Positions 26,205 through 34,414 of a DNA stretch of 64,000 nucleotides are shown one piece after another; within the stretch, counting starts at the first letter, position 1; the number at the start of each line of letters is the position of its first letter. The stretch is taken from contig NC_015501.1 of the NCBI RefSeq assembly GCF_000212375.1, positions 434,001 through 498,000 on the forward strand, read 5' to 3'. The notes under the pieces were generated by a model that was given only the letters and a program-made list of their open reading frames with translations, ran no database searches and was not told the DNA's origin. The stretch is from Porphyromonas asaccharolytica DSM 20707. GTDB lineage: Bacteria; Bacteroidota; Bacteroidia; Bacteroidales; Porphyromonadaceae. The position numbers and the translations under genes were made by a program.

Positions 26205-26339
26205 GTAGGGGCGGACCTGTGTGTCCGCCCGTCCTCACCTGAGCGCAGTCTATTCTGCGGGCGGACACGCAGGTCCGCCCCTACACAAGCTACGTCAGCA
26301 CGACAATTCTACTCATCAAACGCTGTAACCCCGATCTCC
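26205..26339. repeat. 135-bp tandem repeat, unit 1
   Basis: Unit from GTAGGGGCGGACCTGTGTGT to CCCCGATCTCC. It contains a long inverted repeat: GTAGGGGCGGACCTG..GTCCGCCC and GGGCGGAC..CAGGTCCGCCCCTAC around a 26-base spacer, able to fold into a stem of about 27 bp. Before it, 25999-26204 holds no gene; a single stray ATATCCACGTAGGG is seen at about 26063. Confidence 0.8.
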
Positions 26340-26474
26340 GTAGGGGCGGACCTGTGTGTCCGCCCGTCCTCACCTGAGCGCAGTCTATTCTGCGGGCGGA
26401 CACGCAGGTCCGCCCCTACGCAAGCTACGTCAGCACGACAATTCTACTCATCAAACGCTGTAACCCCGATCTCC
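26340..26474. repeat. 135-bp tandem repeat, unit 2, with a partial third unit
   Basis: Practically identical to the preceding unit, including the long inverted repeat and the TACGTCAGCACGACAATTCT linker (one difference: CTACACAAG versus CTACGCAAG). At 26475 a third unit begins GTAGGGGCG and then switches to a different palindrome (CGCACAGATCGTGCGTCCCTAC). Confidence 0.8.
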
Positions 26475-26543
26475 GTAGGGGCGCACAGATCGTGCGTCCC
26501 TACAAATGTTATTCGTCTCGGACGTTGGTTTGAAAAATTATTG

Positions 26544-26551
26544 TACCTTTG
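26544..26551 (+). promoter_or_regulatory. Probable -7 box of tRNA-Gly
   Basis: TACCTTTG, 27 bases before the mature tRNA 5' end. A TTG at 26525-26527 is only 16 bases upstream, so the -33 element is imperfect. Confidence 0.5.
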
Positions 26552-26577
26552 CCTTCACAATCCGAGGAGGGTGATAT

Positions 26578-26650
26578 GCGGAAATAGCTCAGTTGGTAGA
26601 GCATCAGCTTCCCAAGCTGAGGGTCGCGAGTTCGAGCCTCGTTTTCCGCT
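26578..26650 (+). tRNA. tRNA-Gly (anticodon CCC)
   Basis: A 73-base cloverleaf. The acceptor stem pairs GCGGAAA with TTTCCGC, the D-arm reads GCTCAGTTGGTAGAGC, the anticodon stem pairs TCAGC with GCTGA around loop TTCCCAA (anticodon CCC, reading GGG), and the T-arm contains GTTCGAG. The discriminator is T and CCA is not encoded. It stands alone, with its own promoter-like box and terminator. Confidence 0.95.
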
Positions 26651-26660
26651 CTGTAATGAA

Positions 26661-26691
26661 TAGGACGGTGCTTAGGTGCCGTCCTATTTTT
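26661..26691 (+). terminator. Terminator after tRNA-Gly
   Basis: TAGGACGG (26661-26668) pairs with CCGTCCTA (26679-26686), followed by five T. Confidence 0.8.
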
Positions 26692-26767
26692 GTTATCCCA
26701 TAGCCACGTTTGGGCGCTTTCGCAGTGTGGCGCCGAGTAGTTTTTTGGACGATCGGAGGGGTATCTG

Positions 26768-26798
26768 TTTGTCAATAGTATATTTTAGCGTAACTTTG
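26768..26798 (+). promoter_or_regulatory. Promoter of secDF
   Basis: TTTG at 26768-26771, exactly 19 bases, TAACTTTG at 26791-26798. A perfect match to the Bacteroidota consensus, with a leader of about 40 nt to the ATG at 26846. Confidence 0.85.
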
Positions 26799-26845
26799 TG
26801 GCAATCTAGACTACGTGAAATAATAACGATATATCAAATATACTC

Positions 26846-29776
26846 ATGCAGAACAAAGGATTTGTGATCCTCTTCGCCTCTCTACTGACGATCATCTGCG
26901 CTTTCTACATCTCCTTTACCCCTGTGGTAAGGCACTATGATCAGAAGGCACTGGCGATGACCGCAGCGGGCGAGGATGGCAAAGCGTACCTCGACTCAAT
27001 GGCCAACGAGAAGGTGTGGTTTGGCTACACGCTCAAGAAAGCCCGCAACCAGCAGATAGGCCTCGGACTAGACCTCAAGGGCGGTATGAACGTCGTCCTC
27101 AAGGTCAACGGACGTGATCTCCTGCGCAACCTCTCAGGACATAACCAGTCGCCAGCCTTCATCGAGGCTATAGACAAGGCCGCTAAGGAGGGCAGTAATG
27201 ACTTCGTCGGAACTTTCGTAAAGGCTTACAAAGAGCTCGAGCCCTCAGGGTCGCTCGCTGTCATCTTTAGCAATGGCCCCCTCCGTGATGTCATCTCCCC
27301 TAAGTCTAGCGATCAGGAGGTTATCGAGGTGCTTCAAGAGAAGTACAGCAGTGCTATCGACGCTGCCATCAACGTCCTCAAGACGCGTATCGACCGCTTT
27401 GGTGTGGTCGCTCCAAACGTACAGCGCATCGAGGGGCAGGGTCGTATCCTTGTCGAGCTACCTGGTGTCACAGAGCCTCAGCGTGTCCGTGAGCTACTAC
27501 AGCGCAGCGCTAACCTACAGTTCTGGCGCACTTACACTTACGACGAGATCGCTAGCGACCTCATCGATGCCAACAACCGTCTCACCGCTATGGCAAACGG
27601 CAACGACCTGATGCCTGCCGATACGGCCGCTACCGCAGCTGACTCGACAGCTACTGTGGCTGACTCGACAGCAGTACAGAAGCCTGCTACCACAGGTGTA
27701 GAGGATGTCCTCTTTAGCAAGCTCAACATGACCAATCGTGGTACCGTCGTCGGTTACGCTCGTCGTGCTGATCTAGACAAGATCGATGAGATGCTCGAGG
27801 AGGCTCAGAAGCAGAAGATAATCCGTGAGGACCTAATGCTTCTCTGGGGTAACTCGCCTATCAAGAACCCACAGACAGGCAAGGAGACAGACATCTACGA
27901 GCTATACGCTATCCGTGGTAACCGCAATGCACTCCCCGATCTAGGTGGTGAGGTGGTCACTACGGCACGTAGTGAGGTGCGCAACGACCTCGGTCAGAAC
28001 CGTCCCGTCGTCACTATGACTATGAATGATGAGGGAGCCCGCAAGTGGGCGCGCCTGACGGGTGACAATATCGGTAGAAATATCGCTATCGTCCTCGATG
28101 GTGTCGTCTATTCAGCACCTAATGTCAACTCGGAGATTACAGGTGGTCGCTCTGAGATCTCTGGTGCCTTTACGGTCGATGAGACGACCGACCTTGCCAA
28201 CGTCCTCAACTCTGGACGTATGGAGGCTTCTGTCGAGATCGAGCAGGAGAGTGTCGTCGGACCAACCCTCGGTAGCGAGTCTATCCAGGCAGGTATCATC
28301 TCCTTTATCATTGCGATCATCCTACTGATGATCTATATGTGCCTCGCTTACGGTCTTATCCCAGGTCTTATTGCCGATGGTGCTCTGATCCTCAACAGCT
28401 TCTTCACGCTCGGTGTCCTGGCCTCTTTCCACAGCGTCTTGACGCTGTCCGGTATTGCAGGACTTGTGCTGACGCTCGGTATGGCGGTGGATGCGAACAT
28501 CCTGATCTTCGAGCGTATCAAGGAGGAGCTACGTGCTGGCAAGTCTATGACTCGTGCTATACAAGATGGTTACGGCAATGCCTTCTCAGCAATCTTTGAC
28601 TCCAACCTCACGACCGTCATCACGGGTGGTGTACTCTATGCCTTTGGTACAGGTCCTATCCGTGGCTTCGCTACGACGCTCATCATCGGTGTCATCGCTT
28701 CCTTTATCACGGCCGTCTTCTTGACACGTATCGTTGTCGAGGCGCTTGACAAGAAGGGACGTATGGACAAGGTTACCTATACAACCTTCCTCACACGCAA
28801 CCTGCTAAACAACCCCACGTACAAGATTCTAGAGAACCGCAACAAGGGCTTCATCATCTTTGGCTCTATCCTAGTGCTCGGTCTCATTGGCTCGTTCGTA
28901 TGGGGTCTCAATAGAGGTATCGAGTTCTCAGGCGGTCGTAACTATATCGTCGCCTTTGAGCAGCCAGTCTCTTCGGCTGAGGTCCGTGAGGCTTTGATGC
29001 AGCCCCTAGATGAGCATGTCCTCGTCACCTCCATCGGTACAGAGGGCAATCAGGTACGTATCTCGACCAACTATGGCATCGGCATGACTCAGGAGAGTGA
29101 AGATGAGGAGCTACTCGTCATGGGTAAGGTCTTCGAGGGCGTACAGAAGTTCCTTCCACAGGGTACGACACAGCAGCAGTTTGTCGACAACTATGTCGTC
29201 AGCTCACAGCGTGTCAGCCCGAGTATGTCTAAGGATATCTCTCGTCAGGCTGTCATAGCGGTGGTTCTCTCCCTGATCTTCATGGGACTGTACATCTTAC
29301 TCCGCTTCCGCAACTGGGCCTTCTCGCTAGGAGCCTTCGCCTCTGTGGCTACCACCACGCTACTCATCGTGGCTAGCTACATACTGCTCTGGCAGATCAT
29401 GCCCTTCACGATGGAGCTGGATCAGAACTTCATCGCCGCGCTACTGGCGATCATTGGATACTCGATCAACGACGTGGTCGTCGTCTTCGACCGTGTTCGT
29501 GAGACGCTACACAACTATCCGAACCGCGATGAGAAGCTTGTGATGAATGAAGCACTCAATAGTACGCTAGCTCGTACCGTACAGACTTCCTTCTCGACCT
29601 TCCTAGTGGTCTTCATCATCTTTATCCTCGGTGGAGCCTCTATGCGTAGCTTTACCTTTGCGCTACTCATCGGTATCGTTTACGGTATCTTCTGTACGCT
29701 CTTTGTCGCGTCGCCTATTGCTTACCTAGTCCGCAACAAGCAGCAACAGAGAAAGCTCGCAGCAGCTAAGAAGTAA
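26846..29776 (+). CDS. secDF: Protein translocase SecDF fusion
   Basis: 976 aa inner-membrane protein that uses the proton gradient to pull secreted proteins out of SecYEG. The SecD half (to about residue 640) has the GLDLKGGMNVVL motif after the first membrane helix, a large periplasmic P1 region with an Ala/Thr-rich insert (about 255-280), the SGAFTVDETTDLANVLNSG segment and the helix bundle with MAVDANILIFERIKEELR. The SecF half (from about 670) has NRGIEFSGGRNY and YSINDVVVVFDRVRE. The single-chain form is normal in Bacteroidota. It would supply the Sec step for all the signal-peptide proteins here. A strong terminator follows. Confidence 0.97.
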   Translation: MQNKGFVILFASLLTIICAFYISFTPVVRHYDQKALAMTAAGEDGKAYLDSMANEKVWFGYTLKKARNQQIGLGLDLKGGMNVVLKVNGRDLLRNLSGHNQSPAFIEAIDKAAKEGSNDFVGTFVKAYKELEPSGSLAVIFSNGPLRDVISPKSSDQEVIEVLQEKYSSAIDAAINVLKTRIDRFGVVAPNVQRIEGQGRILVELPGVTEPQRVRELLQRSANLQFWRTYTYDEIASDLIDANNRLTAMANGNDLMPADTAATAADSTATVADSTAVQKPATTGVEDVLFSKLNMTNRGTVVGYARRADLDKIDEMLEEAQKQKIIREDLMLLWGNSPIKNPQTGKETDIYELYAIRGNRNALPDLGGEVVTTARSEVRNDLGQNRPVVTMTMNDEGARKWARLTGDNIGRNIAIVLDGVVYSAPNVNSEITGGRSEISGAFTVDETTDLANVLNSGRMEASVEIEQESVVGPTLGSESIQAGIISFIIAIILLMIYMCLAYGLIPGLIADGALILNSFFTLGVLASFHSVLTLSGIAGLVLTLGMAVDANILIFERIKEELRAGKSMTRAIQDGYGNAFSAIFDSNLTTVITGGVLYAFGTGPIRGFATTLIIGVIASFITAVFLTRIVVEALDKKGRMDKVTYTTFLTRNLLNNPTYKILENRNKGFIIFGSILVLGLIGSFVWGLNRGIEFSGGRNYIVAFEQPVSSAEVREALMQPLDEHVLVTSIGTEGNQVRISTNYGIGMTQESEDEELLVMGKVFEGVQKFLPQGTTQQQFVDNYVVSSQRVSPSMSKDISRQAVIAVVLSLIFMGLYILLRFRNWAFSLGAFASVATTTLLIVASYILLWQIMPFTMELDQNFIAALLAIIGYSINDVVVVFDRVRETLHNYPNRDEKLVMNEALNSTLARTVQTSFSTFLVVFIIFILGGASMRSFTFALLIGIVYGIFCTLFVASPIAYLVRNKQQQRKLAAAKK

Positions 29777-29819
29777 GCTCTCTCCCTCTACTCGCTCTAA
29801 TCTGAGAGCGAGCGAGACC

Positions 29820-29866
29820 AATTGTCAGAGCCTATCCACGACGTCGTGGGTAGGCTCTGATTGTTT
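29820..29866 (+). terminator. Intrinsic terminator of secDF
   Basis: A near-perfect palindrome at 29826-29859 (CAGAGCCTA, TCCACGACGTCGTGG, TAGGCTCTG), followed by ATTGTTTT. Confidence 0.85.
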
Positions 29867-29944
29867 TCACGGTGTGAGCTACACTTATGGGTCCATGCGT
29901 CCCATCCATCTCTCTGCAGACAAGGTAAAGGACCTAACGGTAGA

Positions 29945-30017
29945 TCTAATCTCTAACTTCTAATCCCTAACTTCTAACCTCTAACTTCTAACCTCTAACT
30001 TCTAACCTCTAACCTCT
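29945..30017. repeat. CTTCTAACCTCTAA minisatellite
   Basis: A run built from 7-base relatives CTCTAAC / TTCTAAC, with the 14-base unit CTTCTAACCTCTAA repeated in tandem. Related tracts occur at about 4567-4594, 5650-5705, 8930-8953 and 56985-57030, mostly next to other repeats. This one runs into the promoter of the following gene. Confidence 0.7.
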
Positions 30018-30024
30018 TTTTTCG

Positions 30025-30032
30025 TACCTTTG
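30025..30032 (+). promoter_or_regulatory. Probable -7 box of the AI-2E family gene
   Basis: TACCTTTG. The -33 position falls inside the minisatellite and has no clear TTG. The box places transcription start near 30039, which argues for the ATG at 30086 as the real start codon. Confidence 0.55.
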
Positions 30033-30085
30033 GGTGAAAGTTGGCTGATCTATATACGATACTTCTCACCCTTACTCTTAGCTCT

Positions 30086-31375
30086 ATGACAACAAATAGC
30101 AAAGTCCCTAACGACTCCTCTCAATCATCGTCTACGACCCAGTGTTGTAATCAAATCTCTCCCGAAGACCTGACACATAGTCGTACGAAGCTTGGAGAGC
30201 CTGTATATAAAGTCTCCTTCTGGACCCCTCGCACCTCTCTGATCACGCTGATTCTCCTCTTGTTACTGATCATCGGTAAGCACTCCCTCCCCTACATGAG
30301 TGGCGTGCTGGGAGCCTTGACGATCTATGTCCTCCTACGAGGTCAGATGAAGTGGCTCGTCGAGCGCAAGCGATGGGGCCGCAACTGGGCGGCATCGCTC
30401 CTGACGGTAGAGGCTATCTTTTTCTTTTTGATACCACTACTGGGGATTGTTTTGATGCTGATCGACCTCTTCTCCGCTTTTGATCCTGAGTCACTCAATG
30501 TGCTGACGACACAAGCGCAGGATGTGGTCAAACAAGTGGAGGAGCGCTTTGGCATAGAGCTCTGGAGTAATGAAAACATACAGAAGCTGACGAGCTTCTC
30601 GACCTCTCTCGTAAAGGGGCTGCTGCAAGGGATGTCTTCATTCTTTCTAAACGCCTTTATCATCCTCTTCCTCCTCTACTTCATGCTACGAGGTTATGAC
30701 CAGTTTGAAGCAGCGGTGGAGGAGCTCCTGCCCTTTACAGAGTGCAATAAGAAGACGGTCTCTAACGAGACCATTAGTATCGTCAAGAGCAACGCTATCG
30801 GCATCCCGCTCTTAGCTATTGTACAGGGAGTCTTTGCTTACATAGGCTACCTGATCTTTGGGGTAGACAATGCGTTGCTCTTTGCGGTGCTGACGACCTT
30901 TACGACGATCATCCCTGTGCTCGGCACGATGCTCGTGTGGATCCCGATAGCAGTCGTCATGGGGATCAATGGGGACTGGCTCAACGCTATCCTACTAGCT
31001 CTCTACGGCTTCATCGTCATCGGCGGCGTGGACAATGTGGCTCGCTTACTCCTACAGAAGCAGATGGCAAACATCCACCCGCTCATCACGATCTTCGGAG
31101 TCTTCATCGGTCTCTCGCTCTTCGGCTTCTGGGGAGTCATCTTCGGGCCGCTGATCCTCTCACTGATCGTACTCTTTATCAATCTCTATCGTCACGACTT
31201 CGTCCCTGGATCGAAGGCTAAGCCGACTGCCTCTACGGAGCTTCAGGAGACGAAGTCTCTCGAGCGTCTCTCCAAAATCGTTCAGAACAATGGTCTCTCA
31301 GCTTTGAGCAAATCAGAGCAGGAGCGCTATGAGGAGGCTCACTCAGACGATGATAACCCTAAGGCAGATGAGTGA
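30086..31375 (+). CDS. AI-2E family transporter
   Basis: 429 aa from ATG 30086 (MTTNSKVPNDSS). An in-frame TTG at 30041 lies at the predicted transcription start and is unlikely. An N-terminal hydrophilic stretch to about 55 is followed by membrane helices (LITLILLLLLIIGK, LLTVEAIFFFLIPLLGIVLMLI, FFLNAFIILFLLYFML and a C-terminal group), with the family pattern LLQKQMANIHPLITIFGVFIGLSLFGFWGVIFGPL near 325-375. The family (YdiK/TqsA/PerM) contains exporters of varied or unknown substrates; autoinducer-2 export is shown only for some members. Its TGA overlaps the dnaX start (ATGAGTGA), so the two are probably translated together. Confidence 0.88.
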   Translation: MTTNSKVPNDSSQSSSTTQCCNQISPEDLTHSRTKLGEPVYKVSFWTPRTSLITLILLLLLIIGKHSLPYMSGVLGALTIYVLLRGQMKWLVERKRWGRNWAASLLTVEAIFFFLIPLLGIVLMLIDLFSAFDPESLNVLTTQAQDVVKQVEERFGIELWSNENIQKLTSFSTSLVKGLLQGMSSFFLNAFIILFLLYFMLRGYDQFEAAVEELLPFTECNKKTVSNETISIVKSNAIGIPLLAIVQGVFAYIGYLIFGVDNALLFAVLTTFTTIIPVLGTMLVWIPIAVVMGINGDWLNAILLALYGFIVIGGVDNVARLLLQKQMANIHPLITIFGVFIGLSLFGFWGVIFGPLILSLIVLFINLYRHDFVPGSKAKPTASTELQETKSLERLSKIVQNNGLSALSKSEQERYEEAHSDDDNPKADE

Positions 31376-33179
31376 CAACTTTGTAGTATCAGCGCGTAAG
31401 TACCGCCCGCAGACTTTCGATGAGATGCTCGGGCAGGAGGCTATATGCCTCACGCTCAAGAGTGCTATCAAGCAAGGCAAGATAGCTCACGCTTACCTTT
31501 TCTGCGGTCCTCGTGGTGTGGGTAAGACCTCGGCAGCTCGTATCTTAGCTCGCACGATCAATTGCGAGCAGCTCACCCCGCAAGGGGAGGCGTGTGGCGT
31601 ATGCCCCAACTGTCAGGCGGCTCTGCATCAGCGAGCGTTCAACATATACGAGCTAGATGCTGCTTCCAACAACTCGGTCGACGATATACGCCGTCTCAAC
31701 GAAGATGTCTACATACGTCCACAGCAAGGCAAGTACAAGGTCTACATCATCGACGAGGTGCACATGCTCTCGTCGGGCGCATTCAATGCTTTTCTCAAAA
31801 CGCTTGAGGAGCCACCAGGCTATGTGGTCTTTATCCTAGCTACAACTGAAAAGGACAAAGTCCTCCCTACCATCCTCTCACGCTGTCAGGTGTACGACTT
31901 CAAGCCGATACCGCCAGAGCAGATCGCTGAGCAGCTGCGCCGCGTGGCAGATGCGGAGGGGCTGCAGTACGATCCGCGCTCTTTCGACACGATAGCGCGG
32001 ATCGCCGACGGAGGTATGCGCGATGCGCTCTCGCTCTTCGATCGCTTGGCCAGTACGGCACAGAATGGTGTCATCTCTTACGAGCAGACGTTGCAGACGC
32101 TCAACATACTAGACGACGAGTACTACTTTTACTTCACCACCTACCTATACAGTGGAGACTACAAGCGTACACTCTTACTCCTCGATGAGCTCCTCGGCAA
32201 AGGGGTCGCCATGCGACAGCTGATCATCGGACTAGCAGACTTTATGCGCAATCTACTGGTGGCACGAAGCCCAGAGACGGTGCAGCTCTTCCCCTATACA
32301 GGTGTTCATGCAGAGCGATTTATGACGCTAGCGCAGCAGATCCACCCGCTCTTTCTCTACAAGTCTATCTCCAAGCTGGTCGCCTGCGAGCGTAACTACC
32401 GCTCATCGCAAGCTAAGCGTCTCCTAGTCGAGCTGACACTGATGGGAATCTCGGAGATGTGTGGCGCCTTTAAGAATGCTACGGTCGCCCCTGCGACGGC
32501 AGCGCCAGCGCCAGCTCCATCGTCTAGTCAGTCCTCCTCGACAGCCCCGGCTGCTCCTACTGCCCCAGCGACTACAGCACCACAAGAGAGTAGCGTGCAG
32601 ACGCCACAAGCCACCTATCAGGCTACACCTACACCCAGCGAAAAAAAAAAGAGTCCTCAGCTAGCGACTAGTCAACCGAAACAATACGCTCCAAAAGGCT
32701 CCTCCCTACGCATCTCGGCTCTCAAGCGTCAGGCGCAAGAGTCGCTCACGGCGCAAGAAGCCTCTGCTACCCAAGCAGACGAAGACTCAGATGCTACAGA
32801 GTCTGGACAGCGTAACGAGCCCGTCACGCCTGATGAGCTTCTCAAGTGGTGGTTCGCATTTGCCGATGAGGAGCTGACAGACGATGCCTACCTCTCACAG
32901 CTACTCCACACGGTGACACCAGAACTACAACCACCTCATGGACTCAAAGTCTCCTTGGTGAGCAACATACAGCTGGAGTCGTTCGAGCGGATCGAACGCT
33001 CTTTGCTGCGTTACCTCAAGGCTAAGCTACACAACGATCACCTCACACTAACGACAGAGGTCGCAGCCGTTGAACAGACGCAGCACGCCTCCACGGCACA
33101 AGAGCGTGCGGCTTACTATGCCGAGCACTACAAAGAGGTGGCTTACCTGACGAAGACGCTCGGTCTCCGCATCAAGTGA
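31368..33179 (+). CDS. dnaX: DNA polymerase III subunits gamma and tau
   Basis: 603 aa from ATG 31368 (MSDNFVVSARKYRPQTFDEM); overlaps the preceding stop by 8 bases. It is the clamp-loader ATPase. Walker A is CGPRGVGKTSAAR (about 44-56), followed by a four-Cys zinc module (CEQLTPQGEACGVCPNC), Walker B IIDEVH and the SRC arginine finger (LSRCQVYDF). A low-complexity Ala/Pro/Thr/Ser linker (about 370-420) leads to a tau-like C-terminal domain. At codons 425-428 the gene carries A10G (32641-32651). Slippage in either direction meets a TAG within about 5-7 codons, giving a product of roughly 431-434 aa, close to the E. coli gamma length. Confidence 0.96.
   Translation: MSDNFVVSARKYRPQTFDEMLGQEAICLTLKSAIKQGKIAHAYLFCGPRGVGKTSAARILARTINCEQLTPQGEACGVCPNCQAALHQRAFNIYELDAASNNSVDDIRRLNEDVYIRPQQGKYKVYIIDEVHMLSSGAFNAFLKTLEEPPGYVVFILATTEKDKVLPTILSRCQVYDFKPIPPEQIAEQLRRVADAEGLQYDPRSFDTIARIADGGMRDALSLFDRLASTAQNGVISYEQTLQTLNILDDEYYFYFTTYLYSGDYKRTLLLLDELLGKGVAMRQLIIGLADFMRNLLVARSPETVQLFPYTGVHAERFMTLAQQIHPLFLYKSISKLVACERNYRSSQAKRLLVELTLMGISEMCGAFKNATVAPATAAPAPAPSSSQSSSTAPAAPTAPATTAPQESSVQTPQATYQATPTPSEKKKSPQLATSQPKQYAPKGSSLRISALKRQAQESLTAQEASATQADEDSDATESGQRNEPVTPDELLKWWFAFADEELTDDAYLSQLLHTVTPELQPPHGLKVSLVSNIQLESFERIERSLLRYLKAKLHNDHLTLTTEVAAVEQTQHASTAQERAAYYAEHYKEVAYLTKTLGLRIK
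32640..32671 (+). promoter_or_regulatory. Slippery tract for gamma synthesis in dnaX
   Basis: Codons GAA AAA AAA AAG contain ten consecutive A (32641-32650). In the -1 frame the sequence reads AAA GAG TCC TCA GCT AGC GAC TAG (stop 32669-32671); in the +1 frame it reads AGA GTC CTC AGC TAG (stop 32662-32664). Ribosomal frameshifting or RNA polymerase slippage are both possible. Confidence 0.7.
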
Positions 33180-33249
33180 TGGGCTAACTCCTATTTTGAG
33201 GTGCTGGGCAAACTTTAAACTGACGTATTCCAATCAACTGAGACTATAA

Positions 33250-33440
33250 AACAGAATATCCACGTGGAGATTTTCGATTTCCCACGTGGAGATTTTTTAT
33301 TCTCCACGTAGGGAAGAAACGATTCCTCCGAAGTTTCATTTGATTCCTCCGAAGTTTCATTTCATATCCACGTGGAGATTTTTTATTCTCCACGTGGATA
33401 TTTGAGAATTCCCACGTGGGGATCGACCTTCTACCCAGCG
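33250..33440. repeat. CACGTG element, copy C
   Basis: Five CACGTG sites and one CACGTA variant around a reverse-oriented 35-bp core (33323-33357, TTCCTCCGAAGTTTCATTTG then ATTCCTCCGAAGTTT). A TCTCCACGTGGATATTTGAG hairpin lies on the right, and the end motif TTAGCCGGAAAAAGC follows near 33456-33470. It occupies most of the 387-base gap between dnaX and pyrF; the rest shows only a TACCTTAG that might be the pyrF -7 box (about 33515). Confidence 0.75.
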
Positions 33441-33566
33441 CCTCAAATTAAAAATTAGCCGGAAAAAGCATCAGATCCGTGAGCGCAGATGAGAGATGTC
33501 CAGTTTTTTCACTACCTTAGTAGACCGTATATGACTACTTACTTCAAATAAACAGAAGATTATCTC

Positions 33567-34400
33567 ATGAATCGCGAGCAAATCATAGCACAAATACGAG
33601 CCAAGCGGAGCTACCTCTGCGTGGGTCTTGATCCAGATATACAGAAGTTGCCTCCGCACCTGCTGAAGGGGGATAATCCTATTCTGGACTTCAACAAAGC
33701 GATCATCGATGCCACAGCACAGTACGCTATAGCCTTTAAGCTCAACCTAGCTTTCTATGAAACGCTCGGAGCCTTCGGCATGCAGGTCTTTGGCGATACG
33801 GTGGAATACATACGTCAGAATTATCCTGAGCAGCTGATCATCGCCGATGCTAAGCGTGGTGACATAGGCAATACGAGCAAGATGTATGCGCGTGCCTTCT
33901 ACGAGAACTTTAAGGTCGATGCGCTCACCGTGGCTCCCTACATGGGTAGCGACAGTGTGCTACCTTTCCTAGAGTATAGCGACAAGTGGGTGATCCTACT
34001 AGCCTTGACGAGCAATCAGGGGGCGCAGGACTTTCAGATGCTCCATACGGGCGAGGAGACTTGCCTCTTCGAGCAGGTACTCCGGACGGCTCTAAGCTGG
34101 GAGGGTGCGGACCATATTATGTTTGTCGTAGGAGCTACGCAGAGCAATCTGATGGAGCGTGTGCGGGCGGTGGCTCCTAATGCGTTCCTCCTCGTACCTG
34201 GTGTAGGTGCTCAGGGTGGTAGCCTGGAGGCGGTCGCAGAGCATGCGATGACGAGCGACTGCGGGCTAATCGTCAATAGTTCGCGTGGTATCATCTATGC
34301 CGGCAATGACGAGCGCTTTGCATCGGCTGCTGCGCAGGCTGCCTCTGACCTAGCACGCCAGATGGAGCAGACGCTCCTAGACAAGGGTATCATAGACTAA
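33567..34400 (+). CDS. pyrF: Orotidine 5'-phosphate decarboxylase
   Basis: 277 aa, the length of the longer type 2 OMP decarboxylases. It makes UMP from OMP, the last step of pyrimidine synthesis. LCVGLDPDIQKLPPHL at the N-terminus, IIADAKRGDIGNTSKMYARAF (about 91-111, containing the catalytic Asp-Lys pair) and LLVPGVGAQGGSLE (about 211-224) are family signatures. It precedes lpxD by 14 bases, an association seen in many Bacteroidota, so pyrF probably leads the lipid A operon. The start follows directly after a repeat-filled gap. Confidence 0.95.
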   Translation: MNREQIIAQIRAKRSYLCVGLDPDIQKLPPHLLKGDNPILDFNKAIIDATAQYAIAFKLNLAFYETLGAFGMQVFGDTVEYIRQNYPEQLIIADAKRGDIGNTSKMYARAFYENFKVDALTVAPYMGSDSVLPFLEYSDKWVILLALTSNQGAQDFQMLHTGEETCLFEQVLRTALSWEGADHIMFVVGATQSNLMERVRAVAPNAFLLVPGVGAQGGSLEAVAEHAMTSDCGLIVNSSRGIIYAGNDERFASAAAQAASDLARQMEQTLLDKGIID

Positions 34401-34414
34401 TATATATAAGGTAG

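Noticed and set aside
26115-26663. A 182-codon frame covering the 135-bp repeats and part of tRNA-Gly
   Set aside because: It is a translation of repeat DNA and overlaps the tRNA.
30041-30085. TTG start of the AI-2E family gene
   Set aside because: It lies at the predicted transcription start just after a TACCTTTG box; the ATG at 30086 is better placed.
33250-33440. CRISPR array suspected from regularly spaced CACGTG units
   Set aside because: The spacing is irregular, there are no unique spacers of constant length, and no cas gene is present in the window.
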